Assembly: GCF_009711345.1 (NCBI RefSeq)
Contig: NZ_SMMA01000052.1
Location: 1 to 64,000 of the forward strand
Direction of reading: 5' to 3'
DNA: 64,000 nucleotides
Source of the DNA: Pseudovibrio flavus
Lineage (GTDB): Bacteria > Pseudomonadota > Alphaproteobacteria > Rhizobiales > Stappiaceae
The position numbers and the translations under genes are program-made. Shown here one piece after another: positions 51,271-60,033 of this stretch (position 1 is the first letter of the stretch; the number at the start of each line of letters is the position of its first letter). The notes beneath the pieces are model-generated. The model did no database searches. It had not been told where the DNA came from and saw nothing but the letters and a program-made list of their open reading frames with translations.

Positions 51271-52446
51271 TTAGCGCAGAGTTTTAACTGCCAGTTCAAC
51301 GCCGCGCAGCTCTGCCAGACCGCGAAGACGGCCAACTGCTGGATAACCAGGAGCGGACTTCATCTTAAGGTCGGAAAGCATTGCGTGACCGTGGTCAGGA
51401 CGGAATGGGATCAGATCTTCCCAACCGTCGGTACGGCGGCGGTCTTCTTCGTCAACCAGCGCAGCAACAACGCCAACCATGTCGAAGTCACCAGCAAGGT
51501 GGTCAGCTTCGTGGAAGGATGCTGGGTTTTCTTCACGCTTGGTGGAGCGCAGGTGTACGAAGTGGATGCGGTTGCCGTAACGCTGGATCATGCCAACCAG
51601 ATCGTTGTCTTCGCGTACGCCAAGGCAGCCGGTGCAGAAGGTAAAGCCGTTTGCGATGTCATCAACTGCTTTAGAGATGAACTCGTAATCATCTTCGGTA
51701 GAGCAGATGCGTGGCAGGCCGAGAAGTGGACGTGGTGGATCATCCGGATGGATAGCCATCACAGCGCCTTCTTCCATACATACAGGGATAACTGCCTGCA
51801 GGAACAGAGCAAGGTGCTCACGCAGTTTCGCGTGGTCGATGCCTTCGTAAGTTGCCAGGTGAGCTTTCAGCTGCTCAACGGTGTAGCTTTCTTCAGAGCC
51901 TGGGAGACCAGCGATGATGGTCTTGATCAGGTTCTTCTTGTCTTCGTCAGACATTGCATCGAAAGCTGCTTTCGCGCGTGCCTGTTCGTCAGCGGTGTAC
52001 TCAGCTTCTGCACCTTCGCGCTCTACGATGTAGAGGTCGAATGCAGCGAATACGTCAGCGTCGAAACGAAGGCAGGTTGCACCGGTTGGCAGTTCGTACG
52101 CGAGATCGGTACGGGTCCAGTCCAGCACAGGCATGAAGTTGTAGCAGATCTTGGTGATGCCACAAGCAACGAGGTTGCGGATGGACTGCTTGTAGTTTTC
52201 GATGTGCTGTTCGAAGTTACCAGTACGGGTTTTGATTTCCTCGTGTACTGGAACAGATTCAACTACAGACCATACGAGGCCAGCAGCTTCGATTTCAGCT
52301 TTACGTGCTTTAATGTCTTCGATCGGCCATACTTCACCATTTGGAATGTGGTGAAGAGCGGAAACGATACCAGTTGCACCAGCCTGACGAATGTCAGCAA
52401 GGGTTACTGGATCTTTAGGGCCGTACCAGCGCCAGGTTTGTTCCAT
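51271..52446 (-). CDS. uxuA: Mannonate dehydratase
   Basis: A 391-residue TIM-barrel dehydratase converting D-mannonate to 2-keto-3-deoxy-D-gluconate. Family blocks: [16 protein letters not shown] and [13 protein letters not shown] at the N-terminus, [18 protein letters not shown] and [16 protein letters not shown] with metal ligands, and [11 protein letters not shown]. Last gene of the uidA-uxuR-like-uxuA operon; acts after UxuB of the divergent operon. Confidence 0.96.
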   Translation of the reverse strand: MEQTWRWYGPKDPVTLADIRQAGATGIVSALHHIPNGEVWPIEDIKARKAEIEAAGLVWSVVESVPVHEEIKTRTGNFEQHIENYKQSIRNLVACGITKICYNFMPVLDWTRTDLAYELPTGATCLRFDADVFAAFDLYIVEREGAEAEYTADEQARAKAAFDAMSDEDKKNLIKTIIAGLPGSEESYTVEQLKAHLATYEGIDHAKLREHLALFLQAVIPVCMEEGAVMAIHPDDPPRPLLGLPRICSTEDDYEFISKAVDDIANGFTFCTGCLGVREDNDLVGMIQRYGNRIHFVHLRSTKREENPASFHEADHLAGDFDMVGVVAALVDEEDRRRTDGWEDLIPFRPDHGHAMLSDLKMKSAPGYPAVGRLRGLAELRGVELAVKTLR

Positions 52447-52498
52447 TTTCTTACTCTTGGTTCACTTTTTTTATAGTCAGGTTTCAAAAACCCGGTTT

Positions 52499-53257
52499 TT
52501 AGCCGCCGCGCACCTCAGCCAAAGGATCGGCATCAAAAAGGTACGCGTCAAAGGACGGATCGTCCACGTCTGATAGATCGAGAAGCGTCAGCCGTACATT
52601 CTCTAGGTGTTGCCACATGGACTGTCTGGCAAGCTGGGGATCCCGGCACTGAATGGCAGTCAGAATATTCTGATGGTCATCCAGCCACTTAACCTGATAG
52701 CCCCTATCGAAAATACGGGTATGTAAGGTCTCCCACATTCGGGATCTCTTACGTAAGCTCCAAAGCAAATCGACAGATTCAACTAGAACTGTGTTCTGCG
52801 TTGCCTCGGCAATCTGCCGGTGAAAGAGCTCGTCGGCAGAATATCCGCCGAGCGTTTCCTGCATATCGGCTCGCTCCCGCTCCAATGTTTCCCGCATACG
52901 CAAAATGTCGGCCTTCGTAACCATCGTAGCGGCAAAAGCTGCTACGTTGCTTTCGATGAGCTGACGCGCCTGCAGAAGCTCGAACGGGCCAATATCAGGT
53001 TGCTCTTCTTTTCCCTGATCGCCTGTTTCTGGCAAACGGACCACGTAGGTTCCAGAGCCTTTTCGAACATCGACAAGGCCCTCGACTTCCAACATGATCA
53101 TCGCATCGCGGACGAGGGAACGGCTGACCCCTAACTCGTCAGAGATCTGCCGTTCTGTTCTCAACCGGTCGCCAACAGTATAGACCCCCTTAGCAAGATC
53201 ATTCCGTAGCGAAGCCGCTACATCCTGATATCGCCGTCTGTTGACTTCCACATTCAT
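52499..53257 (-). CDS. GntR/FadR family regulator of the glucuronate locus (UxuR-like)
   Basis: A 252-residue FCD-type GntR regulator. The winged helix is YTVGDRLRTERQISDELGVSRSLVRDAMIMLEVEGLVDVRKGSGTYVV; the FCD domain has ADELFHRQIAEATQN. It lies between uidA (20 bp upstream) and uxuA (52 bp downstream). Two TTGGT-TG-ACCAA-type sites in the divergent promoter region resemble the enterobacterial UxuR/ExuR operator core, so it is most likely the local hexuronate repressor. Confidence 0.88.
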   Translation of the reverse strand: MNVEVNRRRYQDVAASLRNDLAKGVYTVGDRLRTERQISDELGVSRSLVRDAMIMLEVEGLVDVRKGSGTYVVRLPETGDQGKEEQPDIGPFELLQARQLIESNVAAFAATMVTKADILRMRETLERERADMQETLGGYSADELFHRQIAEATQNTVLVESVDLLWSLRKRSRMWETLHTRIFDRGYQVKWLDDHQNILTAIQCRDPQLARQSMWQHLENVRLTLLDLSDVDDPSFDAYLFDADPLAEVRGG

Positions 53258-53277
53258 TCCCAGTTGTTTCCTAAGTT

Positions 53278-55083
53278 TTAGCCCTTCGCAGAGGCCTTCA
53301 GTTCAGCATAGAAGTCAGAAAGCAGCTTGAAGGCTGTCTTCTTGGTCTTCTTGTCGTTAGCAATCAAACCCTTACGGTTCCAACCACGCTGATACATGTT
53401 CTGACGGCGTTCCACTCGGAAGTCATAAAGAATCCAAGGGGACATACCCTTCACGAACTCGCGCTCGCGCAGTGTCGCAATCTGTTTACGGTAGACTTCA
53501 GCCATGTACTCTTCACTGAAGAAGCCCTTTTCGAGCTTGCCTTCGCCGATGTAGCCATCTGCGCCGGTCTCAGTGATGATTACTGGTTTGCCAGGATCGG
53601 AATTGTCGAGGAAGTCGATGAGATCATCGAAGTTCTCTTCGTACCAACCGTAATATTCGTTGATTCCGATGATGTTAATATATTGAGACAGACGATCTTC
53701 AATGCGGTTCTTTGCGTGGTTTACCAAGCAAGCAGCAGAAGTCAGACGAGTTGGATCCAGCTCACGGCAAGTGTCTGCCAGAGTCTTCATAAATGCCAAA
53801 CGTTCGTCAGTGTCCGGGTTCTCGTTACCAACAGACCAGATGATCACAGAAGCGCGGTTACGGTCACGCTTGATGAGCTCGCGCATCTGGTTGTCTGCAT
53901 CCTTGAGGGTTGCAGGGTTTTTGAAGTCGATTGCCCAGTAAACAGGGATTTCAGACCAAACCAGAATGCCCTTTTCATCGGCCATTTTAGAAGCGCGTTC
54001 GTCGTGCGGATAGTGCGCGAAACGCATGAAGTTACAGTTGAGTTCTTTTGCATGAACGAAGCGCTGCTCCAGATCTGCATCCAGAAGAACTTTTCCGGTG
54101 AATTCATCGTCTTCGTGAACGGAAATACCGCGCAGGAAGATTGGCGTACCGTTCAGGATGATTTCAGTGCCAACCTGTTCGATCTGACGGAAACCAACGC
54201 GGTCGGTAATGCGGTCAGCGCCAAGGGTCGCAACTACATCATAAAGCTTTGGAGATTCAGGGGACCATAGCTCTGGTTTTGCATCCAGAACAACCTTACC
54301 CTTACCGGAAGCGTCTACTGCGATATCAGCGGAAATGCCCAGTTCTGCAATTTCAAACTTCACTGGAGCGCTGGTGTCGCCATCAACCTTCACTTCAACA
54401 GCAATCTTGGAATAGGTGCTGTCTGGCACAAGGTGCACGAACATGTCGGTGATGATGGTCTTAGGCGTACGGTACAGCTCTACTGCGCGGTATACGCCAC
54501 CGTAGTTGAACCAGTCAGTGTTGCGCATAGGAACACGATCGGTCGTACGGGTGTTGTTAACCACCAGCATCAGCCAGTTCTGACCGGTTTTGATGTGGTC
54601 GGACAGTTCAACGTTGAACGGAGTGGAGCCGCCATAGTGGTTTCCGAGGAACTCACCGTTCAGGAACACTTTACAGTCGTACTGTGCTGCACCAACGCGC
54701 AGGAACAGGCGTTCATCTGCGGAAAGTTCATCAAAGTCGAAAGAACGAGTGTACCAAGCGGAGCCTTCAAAGAAGTACCACTTTTCTTTCAGCATGGACC
54801 AGCAAGACGGAACCGGAACTGTTTCACCGACATACGGATCATAGTCATATGGCTCAATACGCTCTTCCGCTGGCACTGGCAGCATGGTGTGCCATTTCTG
54901 GCGAATACCTGTATCCAGCAAGTCAACGCAGAAGTTCCATTCCCCGTTGAGGCTGGTTGCTTCGCGACCACCCACAAAGAGCAGAGATTCATTGTTCAGG
55001 TTTTGCAGGTTGAATGGGACATCGTAGTCCTCATCGTGCAAACAAGCTAACCCGTTCTCTGCACCTTCCATACGCTCAAGCAT
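53278..55083 (-). CDS. uidA: Beta-glucuronidase (GH2)
   Basis: A 601-residue GH2 glycosidase close in size to E. coli GUS. Order: jelly-roll (about 30-210, SWYTRSFDF), immunoglobulin-like domain, TIM barrel. The acid/base Glu is in IIWSVGNENPDTDERL, INEYYGWYEENFDDL matches the family motif, and the nucleophile Glu is in VIITETGADGYIG. NRKGLI near residue 580 matches the Asn-x-Lys motif that recognises the uronate carboxylate. No signal peptide, so glucuronides are cleaved in the cytoplasm after import. First gene of the left-going uronate operon; GGGA lies seven bases upstream of the ATG. Confidence 0.93.
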   Translation of the reverse strand: MLERMEGAENGLACLHDEDYDVPFNLQNLNNESLLFVGGREATSLNGEWNFCVDLLDTGIRQKWHTMLPVPAEERIEPYDYDPYVGETVPVPSCWSMLKEKWYFFEGSAWYTRSFDFDELSADERLFLRVGAAQYDCKVFLNGEFLGNHYGGSTPFNVELSDHIKTGQNWLMLVVNNTRTTDRVPMRNTDWFNYGGVYRAVELYRTPKTIITDMFVHLVPDSTYSKIAVEVKVDGDTSAPVKFEIAELGISADIAVDASGKGKVVLDAKPELWSPESPKLYDVVATLGADRITDRVGFRQIEQVGTEIILNGTPIFLRGISVHEDDEFTGKVLLDADLEQRFVHAKELNCNFMRFAHYPHDERASKMADEKGILVWSEIPVYWAIDFKNPATLKDADNQMRELIKRDRNRASVIIWSVGNENPDTDERLAFMKTLADTCRELDPTRLTSAACLVNHAKNRIEDRLSQYINIIGINEYYGWYEENFDDLIDFLDNSDPGKPVIITETGADGYIGEGKLEKGFFSEEYMAEVYRKQIATLREREFVKGMSPWILYDFRVERRQNMYQRGWNRKGLIANDKKTKKTAFKLLSDFYAELKASAKG

Positions 55084-55541
55084 TGTTTTTTCCCGTAGCT
55101 ATTATTTATTGTTTGTTTCGCCCGGCGCTTTCGTCTCAACCAAGAAGGTCAAGCCTCCAACAAACTCGGATTTCTTTTTTTAGCTTCCTCGTGTGCAGGC
55201 AGTACCGCGCCCCTCAGGAAGTCCATCCATCCGCAGCGCCCTACTCCTACACTGTTTCGCCCCGGTTTCTTCTGCAGAGAAACTCTGCAACTTCCACCGA
55301 AGCATTGGGTCTCTTGAACCTCCGCCAGCATTAATGAGCTGATCATTAAGGCCAAGACGCCCAATCTTTATTCAAGAGCACGATCTCCATCGCACTCTCG
55401 TCTTTTCGAGTGAGGGAAGACCCAAAAGCCATGACTTCCATGACGGCCCTCGACCAACACTCTTTCGATCTGCTCTCAAGCGCTGCTTCCCGGCGCACTT
55501 AAAGGAGCAGAAAACCACCTCACAAATCGCTCGTCCCGCTA

Positions 55542-55553
55542 TCGGTTGACCAA
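55542..55553. promoter_or_regulatory. UxuR-like operator, site 1
   Basis: TCGGT-TG-ACCAA, one mismatch from the perfect repeat at 55828-55839; about 460 bp upstream of uidA and 490 bp upstream of dctQ. Confidence 0.5.
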
Positions 55554-55827
55554 ATGCCACAGTCCGGACTGGACTGATTCATTCTTCAAACTGGGGAACC
55601 CGCGTTTCAATGCCTCAACGTTACCATTTTTACCCCCAATATAATCGCAATAAACATTACGCAGATTTACCGGAGAACGATGGAACGTTCGCACACATCA
55701 AACACGAGTGACTGTGCCGAACTCTTTGTTATTATTAGTTTCCAACCGACGACCACTTTCGCTATCGCTGGCTGTGTGAGCACCACATTTCTATAATTTT
55801 CGGCCATTGTCAAACCATTTTATTATA

Positions 55828-55839
55828 TTGGTTGACCAA
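55828..55839. promoter_or_regulatory. UxuR-like operator, site 2
   Basis: Perfect inverted repeat TTGGT-TG-ACCAA, matching the core of the E. coli UxuR/ExuR consensus TTGGTATACCAA except at the central dinucleotide. Lies 203 bp upstream of the dctQ start. Confidence 0.65.
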
Positions 55840-56041
55840 AACAAGAAAATGAGCGATTAGTAACGTCCATGGAAGCAATGCAGCTTAACTTCAGGACGGA
55901 TTTCATATTCAAATCCCAACCTAGGTATTCTGCGAATAGCTTGATTCATCAAGTTTGCAAAAATAGATGGAATTGGTCGCCCAGATTTGATTACCATCCA
56001 AACTTGGCGGTCTCCGGCGCTCTTAAAACTAGGGAAACATT

Positions 56042-56569
56042 ATGAACGCGCTGACAAGAATAATAAATTACATCCTGAGTAGCATCGTAATCACCGTATT
56101 CGCTATTCTCGTGGTGTGCGTGATCTGGCAGGTATTCTCCCGTTTCGTGCTTGGCACTCCAAGTACCTTCACGGACGAATTGGCCCGCTTCATGTTTATG
56201 TGGGTAGGTTTGATTGGTGCTGCGTTCACTTTGGGACAGCGTCGCCACCTCGCAATCGACCTGCTGACAGGCTCTCTGAGCGGTCAGAAGAAGCTCTACT
56301 CTGACTTCTTCATTATTGCCGCTATCGCTGCTTTCGCTGGTTTCATCATGGTATTTGGTGGCTCGAACCTCGTTGCGAAGACACTCGCTAACGGACAGGT
56401 TTCACCAGCTCTTCGTATCCCTATGGGTTACGTCTACGCAGCTATTCCATTCTCTGGACTGATGATCTTGTACTACTGCCTCGATTTTGTCGTCGGCCTT
56501 ATCAATGGCACCGGCACTGGTCCTAACGACCAGCCTGTAGGCAATGACGAGATTTCAGATTCCGTCTAA
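56042..56569 (+). CDS. TRAP transporter small permease, DctQ family
   Basis: A 175-residue inner-membrane protein with four hydrophobic segments, containing VCVIWQVFSRFVLGTPSTFTDELARFMFMWVGLIGAAF, a typical DctQ core. AGGGA precedes the ATG. First gene of the right-going uronate operon. Its periplasmic receptor is not encoded next to it. Confidence 0.92.
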   Translation: MNALTRIINYILSSIVITVFAILVVCVIWQVFSRFVLGTPSTFTDELARFMFMWVGLIGAAFTLGQRRHLAIDLLTGSLSGQKKLYSDFFIIAAIAAFAGFIMVFGGSNLVAKTLANGQVSPALRIPMGYVYAAIPFSGLMILYYCLDFVVGLINGTGTGPNDQPVGNDEISDSV

Positions 56570-56583
56570 TAAAGAGATAAAAA

Positions 56584-57891
56584 ATGGAACTTCAAAGCGG
56601 TCTCATCCTCTTCGGCGTATTCGCCGTACTTCTGACACTCGGCGTGCCAGTATCTTTTGCCATTGGCTTGGCAACAACAGCAACCGTAACCTTCCTGCTC
56701 TCTTTTGATCAGGCTGTGTTCGTTGTTGCTCAGCGTATGGCAACAGGCCTCGACAGCTTCACCTTGCTGGCGATTCCGTTCTTTATCTTGGCTGGTAACA
56801 TCATGAACCGTGGCGGTATCGCCCGACGCATGATCGAACTCGCGAAAGTTATTGGCGGTAGCCTTCCAGGCGCTCTTGCTCACTGTAACGTTCTTGCAAA
56901 CATGCTGTTCGGCGCTATCTCCGGCTCCGCAGTTGCATCCGCAGCAGCTGTTGGCGGCATCATGTCCCCACTGCAGAAAAAAGAAGGTTACGATCCAGCA
57001 TACTCCGCAGCGGTTAACGCAGCTTCTTGCCCAACCGGCCTGCTGATCCCACCATCCTCCACGCTGATCGTTTACTCCCTGATCTCCGGCGGTACCTCCA
57101 TCGCAACTCTCTTTGTTGCTGGTTACCTGCCAGGTATCCTCATGGGTCTGGGCGTAATGCTCGTTGCTGGTATCATCGCTAAAAAGCGCGGCTACCCAGT
57201 AATTCCTTTCCCAACCATGAAAGAAATCGCGTTCAAGACTGCTGATGCATTCCTGCCTCTGCTTCTGATCGTGATCATCATGGGCGGCATCATCGGCGGT
57301 ATCTTCACCGCGACCGAAGCATCTGCTGTTGCAGTGGTTTACACCCTTGTTCTGGGCTGCTTCGTATACCGTGAAGTTAAGATCACCGAACTGCCAAGCG
57401 TTATCCTTGAATCCGCAATCACCAGCTCCATCGTGCTGCTGCTGATCGGCTGTTCCATTGGTATGTCTTGGGCGATGACCTTCTCCGATATCCCTTACGC
57501 TATCGCTGAAGCTCTCTCCACAGTTTCCGAGAATCCGATCATCATCCTGCTCGTAATCAACCTCTGCCTTCTGCTGGTTGGTACGTTCATGGATATGACT
57601 CCGGCTCTGCTGATCTTCACCCCGATCTTCCTGCCAGTGGCAACGGAACTGGGCATGGACCCTGTACACTTCGGTATCATGATGACCTACAACCTGTGTA
57701 TCGGCATCATCACCCCACCAGTAGGTAGTGCGCTGTTCATCAGCTGCTCCGTCGGCGGCGTTGCAATTAAGGATATCGTGAAGGCGATGCTTCCATTCTA
57801 CTTCTCCGTAGTGGGCATCCTGTTCCTGGTAACCTTTATTCCAGACATCAGCCTGTTCCTGCCTCGCCTCCTGCTTGGCTACGCTGGCTAA
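56584..57891 (+). CDS. TRAP transporter large permease, DctM family
   Basis: A 435-residue polytopic permease with SFTLLAIPFFILAGNIMNRGGI, SAVASAAAVGGIMSPLQ, PTGLLIPPSSTLIVYSLISGG and YNLCIGIITPPVGSALFI, all DctM signatures. It lies 14 bp after dctQ. Context with uidA, uxuB and uxaC predicts uptake of glucuronate or glucuronides. Confidence 0.94.
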   Translation: MELQSGLILFGVFAVLLTLGVPVSFAIGLATTATVTFLLSFDQAVFVVAQRMATGLDSFTLLAIPFFILAGNIMNRGGIARRMIELAKVIGGSLPGALAHCNVLANMLFGAISGSAVASAAAVGGIMSPLQKKEGYDPAYSAAVNAASCPTGLLIPPSSTLIVYSLISGGTSIATLFVAGYLPGILMGLGVMLVAGIIAKKRGYPVIPFPTMKEIAFKTADAFLPLLLIVIIMGGIIGGIFTATEASAVAVVYTLVLGCFVYREVKITELPSVILESAITSSIVLLLIGCSIGMSWAMTFSDIPYAIAEALSTVSENPIIILLVINLCLLLVGTFMDMTPALLIFTPIFLPVATELGMDPVHFGIMMTYNLCIGIITPPVGSALFISCSVGGVAIKDIVKAMLPFYFSVVGILFLVTFIPDISLFLPRLLLGYAG

Positions 57892-57911
57892 TAGTCAAAA
57901 TACAAAAGATC

Positions 57912-57937
57912 CAACTGGCCCTTTCGGGGGCCAGTTG
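57912..57937 (+). other. Hairpin after dctM
   Basis: Ten-pair stem CAACTGGCCC/GGGCCAGTTG, six-base loop, no T-tract. Probably a partial terminator or mRNA-stabilising structure between transporter and catabolic genes. Confidence 0.6.
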
Positions 57938-58414
57938 ACCTGCTAGAACCAGACAAAAACAACGGAAAGATCGGCATATAGGGAAGACCAACCCTCCGGC
58001 CTGCCACACAGGAAGTTTTGATCCCAATGGGTCGATCACTCTTCCACTGGTCTTGAGCTGGAACGCTCCACTTCTCTCCAAATGCTCTTTTCCCAATACA
58101 TCAAGGATCCGGCCATAAATCGGCCAGAAGCACTGGGTAAACCGCTACGTACTAAGGGATACACCGCTCTTTGATGCACACAGATTCTGCCGTAAATGGA
58201 GCGACGGCTACCATACCAGACTAGCGATTCGTTCTGCGACCTTCGCGTACAAAGTCGAACTTCAGCAGCACGCACCACTAGTTAAATAGGGACAAAACGC
58301 CCTCGAACTACATTGTAACCAAAGCAACAACGAAGCTCTCGTTTTCGGGAGAGGACCTTTTTGCGAAGTTACAAAGCTTACTTGCACTCAAAACGAGTAC
58401 CAAAGGCCACCAAA
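57938..58414. other. Intergenic region dctM / uxuB
   Basis: About 480 bp without a recognisable gene, following the dctM hairpin. It may hold a separate uxuB promoter; no clear operator repeat was identified. Confidence 0.45.
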
Positions 58415-59893
58415 ATGACTGAAGCATTCAAAAAACTCGATCTTGCTGCTCTTCCTGCAAGCGTAGAACAGCCTTCTTACGATCGCTCTGCTCTTAAGCC
58501 ACGCATTGCACACATCGGCTTCGGCGCATTTGCTCGCGCTCACACCGCGATGCACCTGCATGAAACACTCGCAAAAGGTGGCGGCGACTGGGGTATGCGC
58601 GTAATCGAACTGTTCGGCACCGCTGACCTTTTCGACAAGCTCGCAGAAAACGACCACCTCTACACTCTCGTAGAAACCTCTGACGCTGGTACCGAAACCC
58701 GCCTGCTCGGCGCAGTTTGCGACACCCAGCACATTGCTCGTGATGGCGTTGAAGCGATCATCAACGGCTTTGCTGAGCCAGATCTGAAGATCATCTCCCT
58801 TACCGTGACCGAAAAAGGTTACTGCGTAAAGAACGAGCACCTGGACACCGACAACGCTTGGATTCAGGAAGACCTTGCAAACCCTTCCTCTCCTAAGACC
58901 GCTATCGGCCTTATCGTTGCAGGTCTTGCAAAGCGTCGTGAACTGGGCAACGGCCCAATCACCGTTATGTCCTGTGACAACCTGCCAAACAACGGCGTTC
59001 TAACCGGCATTTCCATCCGTGAATTCGCTGCGAAAGTTGACGCTGATCTGGCAGCATGGATCGAAGAGAACGTAACCTTCCCTTCCACCATGGTTGACCG
59101 TATCGTTCCAGCTCTGACCGACGAATCCCGCGCGATCGTTAAAGAGCAGCTCGGTGGTCAGGCAGATCCAAACGGTATCGTTTGTGAACCTTTCCGTCAG
59201 TGGGTTGTTGAAGACAACTTCAAAGCTGGCCGTCCTCAGTGGGAACTGGCAGGCGCACAGCTCGTAGCAGACGTAGAGCCATTCGAAGAAATGAAACTGC
59301 GCACCCTTAACGGTTCGCACTCTTTCCTCGCATACCTCGGCTTCCTCGGTGGTAAGGAAACCATCTCTGACTGTATGGCTGACCCAGTCTACGCAGCAGA
59401 AGTTCGCAAGCTGATGGTAAACGAGCAGATCCCTACCCTGCACGTTCCAGAAGGCGTTGACCTCATCGGTTACGCTGACATGCTCTGCAAGCGTTTCGCT
59501 AACTCCCAGCTGAAGCACCGCACCTGGCAGATCGCTTCTGACGGCACCCAGAAAATGCCTCAGCGTTGGTTGAACTCTGTTCGCTTCCACATGGAACAGG
59601 GCACCGATCACCGTCACCTGATCCTCGGCGTTGGTGGCTGGATGAACTACATCCGCGCTGACCGCAACGGCGAAACCTACGAAATCCAGGATCCTATGAA
59701 GGACGTACTGGCTGAAATCGTAGCGAAATACGGCGACAACCGCGAAGCATACGTAAACGCTCTGCTCGCTCTGGACGCAGTATTCCCTGCTGATCTGGTT
59801 GCTAAGGAAGAATTCACCAAAGCAATCCACGCGGCATACGCTGAAGTAGCAGACAAAGGTGCAGCTCAGGCTGTAGCTGATCTGGCTAACTAA
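58415..59893 (+). CDS. uxuB: Fructuronate reductase (mannitol dehydrogenase family)
   Basis: A 492-residue polyol-type NAD dehydrogenase reducing D-fructuronate to D-mannonate. The N-terminal IAHIGFGAFARAHTAMHL binds NAD; VMSCDNLPNNG, FPSTMVDRIVPAL, VCEPFRQWVVEDNF and KLRTLNGSHSFLAYLG (as MKLRTLNGSHS, catalytic Lys/His region) are mannitol-dehydrogenase family blocks. ATG 58415 follows AAAGG by nine bases; an 18-residue extension to 58361 is rejected. Codon bias suggests strong expression. Confidence 0.94.
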   Translation: MTEAFKKLDLAALPASVEQPSYDRSALKPRIAHIGFGAFARAHTAMHLHETLAKGGGDWGMRVIELFGTADLFDKLAENDHLYTLVETSDAGTETRLLGAVCDTQHIARDGVEAIINGFAEPDLKIISLTVTEKGYCVKNEHLDTDNAWIQEDLANPSSPKTAIGLIVAGLAKRRELGNGPITVMSCDNLPNNGVLTGISIREFAAKVDADLAAWIEENVTFPSTMVDRIVPALTDESRAIVKEQLGGQADPNGIVCEPFRQWVVEDNFKAGRPQWELAGAQLVADVEPFEEMKLRTLNGSHSFLAYLGFLGGKETISDCMADPVYAAEVRKLMVNEQIPTLHVPEGVDLIGYADMLCKRFANSQLKHRTWQIASDGTQKMPQRWLNSVRFHMEQGTDHRHLILGVGGWMNYIRADRNGETYEIQDPMKDVLAEIVAKYGDNREAYVNALLALDAVFPADLVAKEEFTKAIHAAYAEVADKGAAQAVADLAN

Positions 59894-59914
59894 TCATCAG
59901 AGTAATCTGATAGC

Positions 59915-59956
59915 GCCAGCCGACCCGACACCGCAACAATAGTCGGGCCGGTTGGC
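59915..59956 (+). other. Intercistronic hairpin between uxuB and uxaC
   Basis: A 15-pair stem, GCCAGCCGACCCGAC with GTCGGGCCGGTTGGC (one G-T pair and one A-C mismatch), 12-base loop and no T-tract. Probably stabilises or processes the polycistronic mRNA. Confidence 0.6.
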
Positions 59957-60033
59957 CTTCTTTCAAAAAAGAGAATGGAGCAGAAAGCTCCCCATGCAGG
60001 GCGCGAATGCTCCAACGAACAAGGGCACGTGTC

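Larger units (their letters stand above)
55084..56041. other. Long divergent control region of the glucuronate locus
   Basis: 958 bp with no convincing gene; short open frames (for example 55149-55364 and 55372-55560 on the minus strand) lack ribosome-binding sites and family features. It contains two operator-like inverted repeats. A TRAP binding-protein gene, expected here, is not present. Confidence 0.65.

Noticed and set aside
51385-52476. 363-codon open frame opposite uxuA
   Set aside because: Complement of a codon-biased gene with an unambiguous family assignment; no motif of its own.
55149-55560. Small open frames between uidA and dctQ
   Set aside because: No ribosome-binding site, no signal peptide and no resemblance to TRAP receptors; more likely untranslated control DNA.
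56566-57669. 367-codon open frame opposite dctM
   Set aside because: His/Asp/Glu-rich translation that is simply the complement of hydrophobic DctM codons.
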